A stretch of 64,000 bases of DNA, from the NCBI GenBank assembly GCA_030627905.1, contig DAOVRZ010000007.1, forward strand, positions 24,993 to 88,992. Reading direction: 5' to 3'. Positions 9,408-17,256 of the stretch are shown one piece after another (the first letter of the stretch is position 1; every line of letters starts with the position of its first letter). Under the pieces are notes generated by a model. It was not told the origin of the DNA. It saw nothing but the letters and a program-made list of their open reading frames with translations, and did not search any database. This stretch comes from JAGMES01 sp023128035 (GTDB lineage: Bacteria > Bacillota > Halanaerobiia > DY22613). The translations under genes and the position numbers were made by a program.

Positions 9408-11126
9408 ATGAAAAGCGGAAAGAAAATCCCTTATGGTATCAGTGATTTCAAAGATCTAATATTGCAAGACTACATATATGTAGACAAAACTAAATATATT
9501 GAGCTTTTGGAAAGTTATGGTGAGAAATATATCTTCTTTTTAAGACCTAGAAGGTTTGGAAAGAGTCTATTTTTATCAATGTTAGCTAGGTACTATGACA
9601 TAAACACCAGGGATGATTTTAATAAATTGTTTGCTGGATTATATATTGGGCAACATTCGACCCCACTAGCTAATAGTTTTTATATTTTGAATTTTAACTT
9701 TTCAGGAATCAACACTTCCAGCCAGGAGAGATTACTAAATGATTATAGTTTAGTTGTTCAGGAAGAATTGAATAATTTCCTTAAAAGATATGATCTAGAT
9801 TTTAAATATGAAACTACAGGACTACCATCATCAGTAATGAGATCATTTTTGAGTCGAGTGCAATTCGAAATTAATGGAAAAATCTATGTATTTATTGATG
9901 AATATGATCACTTTGCCAATGAGTTATTAAGTTTTCAAACAGAGGTTTTTGAAGAGACTATTAGCAAAACAGGATTTGTCCGTAAGTGGTATGAGGTTTT
10001 AAAGATAGGAACACAGAATGGACTTATTGATAGAATGTTTGTCACAGGAGTAAGCCCGATAACATTAGATAGCCTAACCAGTGGTTTTAATATAGCCTCA
10101 AATTTAACCAGAGATAAAAATCTAAATGAGATGATGGGATTTACTGAAGAAGAAGTGGTTGATCTTTTGAAAATAATTCTTAAAGAAACAGATAGTATTG
10201 AAATGTTGTTGCCAACTTTACGAAAGTATTATAATGGTTATCTATTTAGTCAAAATGCAATCAAGAGAGTTTATAATAGTGATATGGTTCTATATTACCT
10301 AAATAGCTTTAAGAAATCTAATACTCCTCCTGAAGACTTAATAGATACTAACATAGCCAGTGATTATGCGAAGTTACAAAAATTATTTACTTTAAAGAAT
10401 CGTGAAAGGAATTATCAGATTTTAGAGAAGATTTTAATGGGCCAATCCCAAACAACTACCATCACCAGAGAATACAGTCTGGCGAAAGACTTTACAGAGG
10501 CAGATTTCCTTTCTTTACTATTTTATTTAGGTTTTTTAACCATTGAAGAGAAGGTGTTGAAAAGGGTTAGATTGAAAGTCCCCAATTATGCGATTAAAGA
10601 GCTATATTTTGATTTCTTTTTTAAGATACTTCAGGAGAGATTTGAGCTAAATCTTGATATATCAGAGATCCAGGATAGTATCGAAACACTTGCTTTGACT
10701 GGTGATATCGATAAATTTCTCAAAGTAGTTGAAAAGACCTTAAAACAATTATCCTTTAGGGATTTTATCGAATTTGATGAAAAGTATATTAAAATAATCA
10801 TGTATACTTATCTAGTTATGAGTAAGGCTTATTATATTAAGAGTGAGTATGAGACGAAAGAAGGATATGTAGATATAGGCTTTTTCCAACATCCTGACTC
10901 AGAAGAGAGTTTATATGAAGGTCTAATCGAGCTTAAGTATATCAAAAAGAGTGCATATAAAAAGGAAGGTTGGGCGATTATTGATAAAAAATTAGCAGAA
11001 GGACGTGAACAACTTCTGTCCTATCAGGATGATGATGAGTTAAAGCATCGCCACAAACTTCTGAAATGGGTGTTAGTCTTTGTGGGAGATGAATGTTTAG
11101 AAAAATTGAAGATTGATCAAGGGTAA
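9408..11126 (+). CDS. AAA-ATPase-like / PD-(D/E)XK protein (first of a tandem pair)
   Basis: 572 residues from ATG 9408 (AAGGAGGG six bases upstream; a GTG at 9405 is too close). The N-terminal signature PYGISDFKDLI and YVDKTKYIELLE, then FLRPRRFGKS, is the hallmark of the AAA-ATPase-like family (PF09820-type). Its Walker A lacks the usual first glycine, and a Walker B-like VFIDEYDHF follows. The C terminus carries a PD-(D/E)XK-type site: D in GYVDIGF and E-x-K in LIELKYIKK (PF08011-type). Such proteins are common in anaerobic Firmicutes and Bacteroidetes, usually in several copies; their function is not established, and nuclease activity is inference. A related gene follows 33 bases downstream. 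Confidence 0.82.
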   Translation: MKSGKKIPYGISDFKDLILQDYIYVDKTKYIELLESYGEKYIFFLRPRRFGKSLFLSMLARYYDINTRDDFNKLFAGLYIGQHSTPLANSFYILNFNFSGINTSSQERLLNDYSLVVQEELNNFLKRYDLDFKYETTGLPSSVMRSFLSRVQFEINGKIYVFIDEYDHFANELLSFQTEVFEETISKTGFVRKWYEVLKIGTQNGLIDRMFVTGVSPITLDSLTSGFNIASNLTRDKNLNEMMGFTEEEVVDLLKIILKETDSIEMLLPTLRKYYNGYLFSQNAIKRVYNSDMVLYYLNSFKKSNTPPEDLIDTNIASDYAKLQKLFTLKNRERNYQILEKILMGQSQTTTITREYSLAKDFTEADFLSLLFYLGFLTIEEKVLKRVRLKVPNYAIKELYFDFFFKILQERFELNLDISEIQDSIETLALTGDIDKFLKVVEKTLKQLSFRDFIEFDEKYIKIIMYTYLVMSKAYYIKSEYETKEGYVDIGFFQHPDSEESLYEGLIELKYIKKSAYKKEGWAIIDKKLAEGREQLLSYQDDDELKHRHKLLKWVLVFVGDECLEKLKIDQG

Positions 11127-11159
11127 ATCAGGCGCAGTGTAAAACAGGAGGTTAGAAGC

Positions 11160-12839
11160 ATGAAAAAACGTTTACCGATTGGTGTGAGTGATTTTAAAGA
11201 GATCATAGAAGATGATTATTACTATGTCGATAAAAGTTTATTCATTCAGGAAATAGTAGATACAGATGCGAAGGTATTGTTGATTCCCAGACCACGCAGG
11301 TTTGGGAAAACCCTTAATATTTCTATGTTGAAATATTTTTTCGAAAAAACAGATATAGATTATAGCTATTTATTTAAAGACCTGGCTATTTCTAAAACTA
11401 ATGAGATATATCTAAAACATCAGGGTAGATATCCTGTGATATATTTGACTTTTAAAGATGTTAAGGAAGATAATTGGCAGAATGCGTTATTAAAAATAAA
11501 AAAATTAATTGCTCAGGAATTTAAAAGACATGACTATTTGTTAAATAGCTCCAAATTGGATAGATATGAAAAGGAAAGGTATAAGCAAATATTATCAATA
11601 GAAGCAGAAGAAGTATTTTATGTTGAAGCGTTTAAAGATTTGTCTGAGTATCTACGACGTTATTGGGATGAAAAAGTTCTAATAATGATTGATGAATATG
11701 ATGCACCGATTCAGACGGGATATATTTACGGATATTATGATAAAGTAGTTAACTTTACCAGGACTTTGTTGGGTGGAGGTTTAAAAGACAATCCTTCTCT
11801 GGAAAAGGGTATCCTAACAGGTATCTTACGGGTTGCCAAAGAGAGTATCTTTTCTGGGTTGAATAATCTATCAGTATACAGCCTTCTAAATGCCCAATTT
11901 GATCAACACTTTGGGTTGTTAGAAGAGGAGGTTAAGTATTTTCTGGATTCTTTTGGATTAATTGGTATATTTGAAGATGCTAAACGCTGGTATAATGGGT
12001 ATCAATTTGGTGAAAAAACAGTTTATAATCCATGGTCAGTAGTTAAATTGATCGATAATAAAGGTATTATTCAGCCTTATTGGGTTAATACCAGTAGTAA
12101 TGATCTGGTCAAAAAATTTATAGCAGAGGCTGGTAGTGGATTTAAAAAAGATCTTGAGATACTGATTGATGGTGAGTCAGTTAACATTCAGGTTGATGAA
12201 AATATTACCTTTGATGATATCCGGAGTAAGTCAACACTATTTAGCTTTTTATTATTGAGCGGATATTTGAAGGTAGAAGGTAAAAAATGGCATAATGGGC
12301 GATTATTTTGTGATTTGCAGATTCCTAATGAAGAAGTCAGATATATTTATGAAGATATTATTATCAATTGGTTTAAGGAGAATCTGTGTTCAGATGAATT
12401 AGATATTATGTGGAAAAGTTTGATATCAGGAGAGATTGCAGTTTTTGAGGAGATTTTTCAAAAATTTGTTTTAAATAGTGTTAGTTTTTTTGATCTAGCC
12501 AATAAGGAACCTGAAGTGGTCTATCATGCTTTTGTGCTCGGAATGCTTGTTTATCTACAAAAAGATTATGATATCAAATCAAATAGAGAAAGTGGTTATG
12601 GTAGGTATGATGTCATGTTAATACCTCGCACTAAAAAGCTAGGTATCATTATGGAATTTAAAAAGGTCAATCTTAATAGAGGAGAAACGTTAGTTTCAAC
12701 TGTGGAGGCAGCATTACAGCAGATTGAAGATAGACAATATCGACAGGAATTGTTGAACAGAGGGGTAGATAATATAATTGAACTAGGAATCGCATTTGAA
12801 GGTAAACGAATCAAGGTAAAAGAAAAGATGTTCATGTAG
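11160..12839 (+). CDS. AAA-ATPase-like / PD-(D/E)XK protein (second of a tandem pair)
   Basis: 559 residues with the same domain order as its neighbour: RLPIGVSDFKEII, YYVDKSLFIQEI, IPRPRRFGKT (degenerate Walker A), LIMIDEYDAPI (Walker B), and a C-terminal PD-(D/E)XK core with D in GYGRYDVML and E-x-K in IIMEFKK. Sequence identity to the first copy is low outside motifs, so this is an old duplication or independent acquisition rather than a recent repeat. CAGGAGG lies nine bases before ATG 11160. Function unknown; family members have been discussed as mobile or defence-associated, which I cannot test here. Confidence 0.82.
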   Translation: MKKRLPIGVSDFKEIIEDDYYYVDKSLFIQEIVDTDAKVLLIPRPRRFGKTLNISMLKYFFEKTDIDYSYLFKDLAISKTNEIYLKHQGRYPVIYLTFKDVKEDNWQNALLKIKKLIAQEFKRHDYLLNSSKLDRYEKERYKQILSIEAEEVFYVEAFKDLSEYLRRYWDEKVLIMIDEYDAPIQTGYIYGYYDKVVNFTRTLLGGGLKDNPSLEKGILTGILRVAKESIFSGLNNLSVYSLLNAQFDQHFGLLEEEVKYFLDSFGLIGIFEDAKRWYNGYQFGEKTVYNPWSVVKLIDNKGIIQPYWVNTSSNDLVKKFIAEAGSGFKKDLEILIDGESVNIQVDENITFDDIRSKSTLFSFLLLSGYLKVEGKKWHNGRLFCDLQIPNEEVRYIYEDIIINWFKENLCSDELDIMWKSLISGEIAVFEEIFQKFVLNSVSFFDLANKEPEVVYHAFVLGMLVYLQKDYDIKSNRESGYGRYDVMLIPRTKKLGIIMEFKKVNLNRGETLVSTVEAALQQIEDRQYRQELLNRGVDNIIELGIAFEGKRIKVKEKMFM

Positions 12840-12863
12840 TGAAAAAATGATGGAAGGGTGAAT

Positions 12864-13961
12864 GTGAGTAATATGAAACGCAAGGTTTTAGAGAATGTAA
12901 TGGAAGTTGGATTTCATACTGCTGGAAAAGATAACAGGTGTCCAGAAAGCTTTCCTTTTCCTGCCTGTCTTGCTTCTGCTTTGAGATACGTTGGAGAAGA
13001 TTATCCATGGCAGACTATTAAAGCCCATGATCAAGAGTGGAAATTGAATATGGCGAATGTTGAATTTCTTGGAGCTTCTGGGATGGCATTTGGACTTTTA
13101 TGGAGTAAAGAACATTGTATGAGTTGTATGGATTTAACACAAATTAATTCACATAATGAAACAATACATAATGCTTTTAATTGGGCTGGATATAAAATGG
13201 ATATTTTAGAAAAAACCGAAACCAGTGATGAGGAATTGATCTGGAAAGAAAAAATTATTGAAACTATTGATCAAAATGTTCCTGTGTTAGCATTTGGAGT
13301 TATCGGACCACCTGAATGTTGTATTATTACTGGTTATGATGAATCTGGCGAAGTGATTATTGGGTGGAATTATTTTCAAAATGAGCATGATGATTTTGAA
13401 GCAACTGGACAATTTAGAAAAAGGAATTGGTATAATGATACATGGAAACTCGTTATTATTAAGGAAAAAATAGAACCATCTCTTACTTCAAAACAGATTT
13501 TAAAAAATGGATTAGATATAATGAGAAAGGAAGAAAGTGATGGATATTATGCTGGTTTTAAGGCATATGATGCCTGGATTAATTTTTTGAAAAACAAAGA
13601 TATTGAAACACTGGACGACAAGCAAGTAAAAGAGATGCATAGTTTACATAGTGCATTAGTAGGAAGTTATGCAGAAGCCCGTAGTTGGGGAGGGTCATTT
13701 TTAGAAAGACTAACTTATTTCGAACCAGAAATTAATGATGAACTACTGGAGTGTTCAAAAAAATTCAAAGATATCCATGATTTAATGTGGGAGATATGGG
13801 GAGTCCTTGGTGGGTATTGGGATAAAGAAGCATGGTTAAAATTTAGAGAGTCTGACTTAAGAGAAAAAATAATATCTATTTTAGAACAGGCAAAAAAGAA
13901 AGACAAAGAAGTTGTTTCAGTTTTGGAAATAGTACTTAACATCAACATGAAAAATGTTTAG
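12864..13961 (+). CDS. BtrH_N-like protein, function unknown
   Basis: About 365 residues. The region around residues 25-195 has features of the papain-like BtrH N-terminal family: a Cys in PFPACLASALRYVGEDYPW, a helix-rich insert with CMSCMD, and near residue 150-175 VIGPPECCIITGYDESGE followed by IIGWNYF. Characterised relatives include butirosin acyltransferase BtrH, but most members are uncharacterised. The last ~170 residues are helical and unrecognised. Start: GGAAGGG best fits GTG 12864; GTG 12858 and ATG 12873 are in frame. Whether the catalytic Cys-His pair is complete cannot be settled by eye, so I call only the fold. It stands alone between the PD-(D/E)XK pair and a broken lipoprotein gene. 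Confidence 0.5.
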   Translation: MSNMKRKVLENVMEVGFHTAGKDNRCPESFPFPACLASALRYVGEDYPWQTIKAHDQEWKLNMANVEFLGASGMAFGLLWSKEHCMSCMDLTQINSHNETIHNAFNWAGYKMDILEKTETSDEELIWKEKIIETIDQNVPVLAFGVIGPPECCIITGYDESGEVIIGWNYFQNEHDDFEATGQFRKRNWYNDTWKLVIIKEKIEPSLTSKQILKNGLDIMRKEESDGYYAGFKAYDAWINFLKNKDIETLDDKQVKEMHSLHSALVGSYAEARSWGGSFLERLTYFEPEINDELLECSKKFKDIHDLMWEIWGVLGGYWDKEAWLKFRESDLREKIISILEQAKKKDKEVVSVLEIVLNINMKNV

Positions 13962-14031
13962 GTATCAAGGGTTTAGAGGTTAAAATTCTTTAAAATTTTT
14001 GCAATACATAAAAATAAGGGAGTTAAAACAT

Positions 14032-14163
14032 ATGAAAAGAAATAGTATTGTGATTTATTTTATCGTAGTCATAATTTTATCTATACCACTATTAAACGGT
14101 TGTGAATCAACAGAAATATTGCCAGAAAAAAGAGCAATAATGAATCATTTCAAAAAAACTTGA
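14032..14163 (+). pseudogene. 5' fragment of a lipoprotein gene (signal peptide only)
   Basis: ATG 14032 is preceded by AAGGGAG. It encodes 43 residues: a signal peptide with a lipobox LLNGC (Cys24) and a short charged tail, then stops. This is too short for a functional lipoprotein. About 1.5 kb downstream, after the minus-strand hicA-hicB-secB-like operon, an open frame on the plus strand (15657-16007) encodes an NTF2-like C-terminal part without a start or signal. The simplest reading is one lipoprotein gene split by insertion of the toxin-antitoxin cassette (inference). The exact junction cannot be located by eye. Confidence 0.6.
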
Positions 14164-14184
14164 TGAATATGTCAAGAACAAAGA

Positions 14185-14236
14185 TGGGATATCCAACGTT
14201 CTCCGTAGTGAAACGAAGGAGAATGTTGGATATCCC
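14185..14236. repeat. 19-bp inverted repeat (hairpin)
   Basis: GGGATATCCAACGTTCTCC and its complement (one G/T wobble) flank a 14-base centre. The element lies beyond the 3' end of the minus-strand TAC operon and has no T-run on either side, so it is a poor terminator. It could mark the cassette boundary. Confidence 0.6.
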
Positions 14237-14280
14237 TTGTTAGCTGAAGTTGATTATCAAGTTTTTGAGTTTTTAGATTT

Positions 14281-14727
14281 TTATTTAGTATCTTTTGTAC
14301 TCGAAATGAAAATCGGTGCAGTAACTAATGGAAGGTCATTAGAATCAACATTTGTTAGTTGACTAACTAAAACTGATGAATGAATAGTAGCAGGCATCAT
14401 CAAGTCATCAATTCGGTCATTTATCTCACATTTTAATTTTTTTAAATAATCATCATCTTTATCAGTAATTTCATTTAGCTTATACTTTAATATGATTTTT
14501 ATTTCAATATCATAAAGAGCTTTTGGATCAAAATACACATTTCTTTCAAAAATAATTTTAACATGGTCTTCTGCAATATCTAATATAGAATAATTATCTT
14601 TAATATTTGTCTCAAATTCTTTTATGTTTTCTAACAACTCCTTAGATGGTTGTGAATAATTAAAATTAACAGATTTCAATTGAATATTTATTTTATTACC
14701 ATCTATTAGTCTTTGAGATTGGCTCAT
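14281..14727 (-). CDS. SecB-like chaperone of a toxin-antitoxin-chaperone module
   Basis: 148 residues. The pattern fits SecB: N-terminal strand INIQLKSVNFNYS, central alternating strands (HVKIIFERNVYFDPKALYD, IEIKIILKYKLNEI), then helix and P-x-x-x-x-S-x-L with a C-terminal DLPLVTAPIF resembling the end of the SecB core. Overall similarity is remote. Firmicutes normally lack housekeeping SecB, and SecB-like proteins in Gram-positives are known from tripartite toxin-antitoxin-chaperone (TAC) loci, where they protect the antitoxin. The position as third gene after hicA and hicB, with AGGAGG inside the hicB end and a 32-base overlap, supports that role. An unrelated beta-rich protein is the main alternative. 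Confidence 0.55.
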   Translation of the reverse strand: MSQSQRLIDGNKINIQLKSVNFNYSQPSKELLENIKEFETNIKDNYSILDIAEDHVKIIFERNVYFDPKALYDIEIKIILKYKLNEITDKDDDYLKKLKCEINDRIDDLMMPATIHSSVLVSQLTNVDSNDLPLVTAPIFISSTKDTK

Positions 14728-15253
14728 AATATAATCCTCCTCTATCTTCTATAATTCTATTCGCTACCATTTTAAAGGGGTCAGATTGAGAGTTAACTAT
14801 TCCATTCCAACCTTTTTTATTTCCTGTCAGAGTTACCTGCCTAATTTCGGTCATTAAAACTGCCTCTTGTTCAATTTCTTTAGCAGTATTACTCTGATAA
14901 TGTTTTTTTGTTACTAAAAACAAAATATATTGATTTAAACTCACTCCCTGTTCTTCAGCTTCTAGGGTTAGTTCTCTATGAAGACTTTTAGGAAGTCTTA
15001 AGGTGAATTTTCCACTAAAATCATTATTTTCTAAATTGTCGGGTTTAGGTATTTTTTTACCATCTTCCAAAGCTATTTCTAACCAAACTCTTTTTGCATC
15101 TTGAGCCAACTCCAGTGCTTCTTCTAAAGTATCTCCACTAGCAACACAACCTGGTAAGTCTGGAAATTCAACATTCCATTCAACATTTCCATCAACATTA
15201 TCTGGGTAAAATCTCATTCTATAAGGTCTAGCCAAAATCATATCTTTATTCAA
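14696..15253 (-). CDS. hicB: HicB-family antitoxin with RHH domain and C-terminal extension
   Basis: 185 residues from TTG 15253, chosen because GGAGGTG lies six bases upstream; the longer frame (15268) would start inside that ribosome site. Residues ~10-70 form the degenerate RNase H-like HicB fold (WNVEFPDLPGCVASGDTLEE ALE). Residues ~82-115 are a ribbon-helix-helix operator-binding domain (GKFTLRLPKSLHRELTLEAE, GVSLNQYI). About 60 further residues, ending in aromatic and basic GGLYYEPISKTNRW, have no counterpart in most HicB proteins. In TAC systems such a tail is the chaperone-addiction segment, which is my inference here. The start overlaps the hicA stop, typical of coupled TA operons; autoregulation by the RHH domain is likely. 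Confidence 0.8.
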   Translation of the reverse strand: MNKDMILARPYRMRFYPDNVDGNVEWNVEFPDLPGCVASGDTLEEALELAQDAKRVWLEIALEDGKKIPKPDNLENNDFSGKFTLRLPKSLHRELTLEAEEQGVSLNQYILFLVTKKHYQSNTAKEIEQEAVLMTEIRQVTLTGNKKGWNGIVNSQSDPFKMVANRIIEDRGGLYYEPISKTNRW

Positions 15254-15521
15254 TATCTTCACCTCCAATTTCCTTGATTTTATTTATTGCATCAACCATA
15301 GTCTTTACATAAAATTTTTTTATTGTCTTTCCATGTTTAGGAATAGTAATTTGTAAATCATCAAGCTCGGGGTGATTATAAATAAAATGACTAGTTCCTC
15401 CAGCTGATTGACGCTGTATAAATCCAAAAGCTCGTAACAACCTATCAGCTTCAAAAAAAGTGATATCTGATGGTGTTGGTCGTTTAGAACACTTTTTGTA
15501 TAGCTTTTCGAGTTGACTCAT
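15246..15521 (-). CDS. hicA: HicA-family mRNA interferase toxin
   Basis: 91 residues; ATG 15521 follows AAGGAGA. The double-stranded RNA-binding-like HicA fold is seen: an N-terminal helix FFEADRLLRAFGFIQ, then the catalytic histidine strand SAGGTSHFIYNHP, then ITIPKHGKTIKKFYVKTMVD. HicA toxins cleave mRNA and are neutralised by HicB. It is the first gene of a three-gene minus-strand operon (hicA-hicB-secB-like) lodged between two halves of a lipoprotein gene. It is slightly longer than typical 60-80 residue HicA proteins, with an N-terminal extension (SQLEKLYKKC). Confidence 0.82.
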   Translation of the reverse strand: MSQLEKLYKKCSKRPTPSDITFFEADRLLRAFGFIQRQSAGGTSHFIYNHPELDDLQITIPKHGKTIKKFYVKTMVDAINKIKEIGGEDIE

Positions 15522-15656
15522 GAATCTTTCTCCTTTCTATTATATGTATTAATACCACATATGATACCAAACTCCTTCTTTTTCTTAAAATTTTTTTGGA
15601 AAAAGTCATTTTTTGATTTAATTTTCGCTTTTAGGGCTAGTCTGCTTTCAATTTCA

Positions 15657-16007
15657 GCTAACGAAGATATAAGCGGAATAGCGAGTTTATATAGTGATCC
15701 TTATACTAATACGTTGTATGATTATGGTAAAAAAAAGATGATAACTCAAGAGGAATCGCGTAATGAATTAATGAATAATTGGGTAGTTGCATTTATAAAA
15801 TTTAAATATAAGAGAATTTCAGTAAGGTATCAAAGGATTAAAATTGAAGGTACAAGAGCTACTGTAAGGTTAAATTATGATATGACCCTTTATCAAAAAA
15901 TTATATCTAAGGGAGAAAGGAAAGTACAGAAAAAAGAAGAATTTATTCTAGAGTTAATAGATGGTAAATGGTATATTGTTTCTGAAAAGGAGTTGAGAAA
16001 TAAATAA
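15657..16007 (+). pseudogene. 3' fragment of a lipoprotein gene, NTF2-like domain
   Basis: The frame encodes ANEDISGIASLYSDP, helices, then strands with KIEGTRATVRLNYDM and a last strand ELIDGKWYIVSEKE, an NTF2-like (SnoaL/Cif-type) domain. The frame stays open upstream to 15513, but that part translates into a hydrophobic, Phe-rich sequence antisense to the start of hicA and has no good start. It therefore looks like the decapitated C-terminal half of the lipoprotein beginning at 14032. A start at the internal Met near 15738 would give a truncated domain. Confidence 0.55.
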
Positions 16008-16008
16008 C

Positions 16009-16500
16009 ATGAGTATTGAATGGTATGACATGATAGCCAGAAGAAATGGCGGTTATAAGAGTAATGCAATATTCACTGTAGAAGGGTTATCTGGAGAAGA
16101 TGTATTTGAAGAAAGGTTAGTTAGCATGTTGCCAAATTTTGAATCTATTTTAGATGCAGGTTGTGGACATGGAGACTTTACTCTTAAGATGGCTAGATAT
16201 GCAAAAAACATTACAGGTCTGGATAATTCGATTGAATTAATCAAAATTGCAAAATCATCATTAGAAGAAATAAATTATGATCATGCAAGTTTTGTATATG
16301 CAAGTACCAAAAAAGAACTTCCTTTTCAAGATGGAGAATTTACTCTGATTTATGATAGACGAGGGCCAACGTCAATCATAAATCACCACAGAATTCTTCG
16401 CTCAGGTGGAACCATATTCGGCATATATTCTGCATCTTTAGAAAAGGTTGAACAACTTCTAAAAACTAATGGATTTGTAGAACACAAAACCAGCGAATAA
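16009..16500 (+). CDS. class I SAM-dependent methyltransferase, probably C-terminally short
   Basis: 163 residues starting one base after the preceding stop. Motif I is ILDAGCGHGDFT at about residues 47-58, followed by an acidic residue at the end of strand 2 (ITGLDNS) and ELPFQDGEFTLIYDRRGP as the motif IV region. The SAM-binding fold then runs into helix ILRSGGTIFGIYS, but the protein stops soon after (VEHKTSE), earlier than typical 230-260 residue relatives, so the substrate-side domain is missing. It may be a truncated remnant. The substrate is unknown. There is no separate promoter; it would be read from the damaged lipoprotein gene. Confidence 0.65.
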   Translation: MSIEWYDMIARRNGGYKSNAIFTVEGLSGEDVFEERLVSMLPNFESILDAGCGHGDFTLKMARYAKNITGLDNSIELIKIAKSSLEEINYDHASFVYASTKKELPFQDGEFTLIYDRRGPTSIINHHRILRSGGTIFGIYSASLEKVEQLLKTNGFVEHKTSE

Positions 16501-16523
16501 ATTAATCGTCGGTTTTTGTTTTT

Positions 16524-17108
16524 TCACTTTCCTTTACATGCCTTTAAACATTCCCCACACCCTCTAAGGGCATGTGGGAGACAGCGATAATAATGAAATT
16601 TTCCATCGGCAAATGCATTTGCAGGGCATGCTTCAATACATTGTCCACATGAAGTGCAGTGAGTCTCCATTGTTGCAGGAATTTGAGGAGTGAGTGGCTT
16701 GCTAACTTCTAAAGGAGCATTGGTAAAGATTGCTGAAAAGAGGAGACCTGAACCATAATCTTTATTAACCACAAGACCATTTCGACCCCATTCACCTAAG
16801 CCTGCTGCAACTGCAAGGGGACGAAAATCTCCAAAAAGGGAAAGTATAGTTTTATATTTTGCCCGATATCCTTCTTTTGTTAAAATTTTTGCTGTTATAT
16901 TATGAACGTTCTTGCTGGTCAGATACTCTTCTACCAATCTTTTGGTGAGAGTGAATGGATGATTAAAAAACCATTCATCTAAAAAGGGAAAAGCAAAGAT
17001 AATCACAGGCTCTGTACGACGAATTTTTGTTGAACCTACAAGAATGGCGCCATTCTTTTTTGCAGTTGTATTAATTTCGTTCATCAAATCTGTTGTTATG
17101 CTGCTCAA
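16524..17108 (-). CDS. 4Fe-4S protein, QueG-related short form
   Basis: 194 residues; TTG 17108 follows GGAGGG. Two [4Fe-4S] motifs lie at the C terminus: CTSCGQCIEACP, then C-x12-CGECLKAC, whose spacing resembles epoxyqueuosine reductase (QueG) and reductive dehalogenase-like ferredoxin domains. The N-terminal ~130 residues contain LAVAAGLGEWGRNGLVVN, a sequence typical of the QueG-like family. It is about half the length of true QueG and lacks the C-terminal HEAT region, so it is not a confident QueG. It probably transfers electrons in an anaerobic redox reaction of unknown type. It is convergent with the methyltransferase gene and divergent from the aminomutase. Confidence 0.7.
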   Translation of the reverse strand: MSSITTDLMNEINTTAKKNGAILVGSTKIRRTEPVIIFAFPFLDEWFFNHPFTLTKRLVEEYLTSKNVHNITAKILTKEGYRAKYKTILSLFGDFRPLAVAAGLGEWGRNGLVVNKDYGSGLLFSAIFTNAPLEVSKPLTPQIPATMETHCTSCGQCIEACPANAFADGKFHYYRCLPHALRGCGECLKACKGK

Positions 17109-17167
17109 AATTTTCCCTCCAAAAATAATATTATTAGTAACTTTTAGTAGTAAATGTAATAACTTAT

Positions 17168-17196
17168 TTGCGACTTAATTCAATTTGTGTTATAAT
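17168..17196 (+). promoter_or_regulatory. sigma-A promoter for the aminomutase gene
   Basis: TTGCGA, a 17-base spacer and a perfect TATAAT ending at 17196, 60 bases before the start codon. It also lies upstream of the divergent Fe-S gene. Confidence 0.7.
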
Positions 17197-17256
17197 AGTA
17201 GTATGTTCTTTAATATGAATAAAATTATACCTGTTTAGATTTGGGAGGAGGCATTT

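Noticed and set aside
15513..15656. Coding sequence upstream of the NTF2-like fragment
   Set aside because: It is antisense to hicA's start and leader, Phe-rich, and shows no family sequence.
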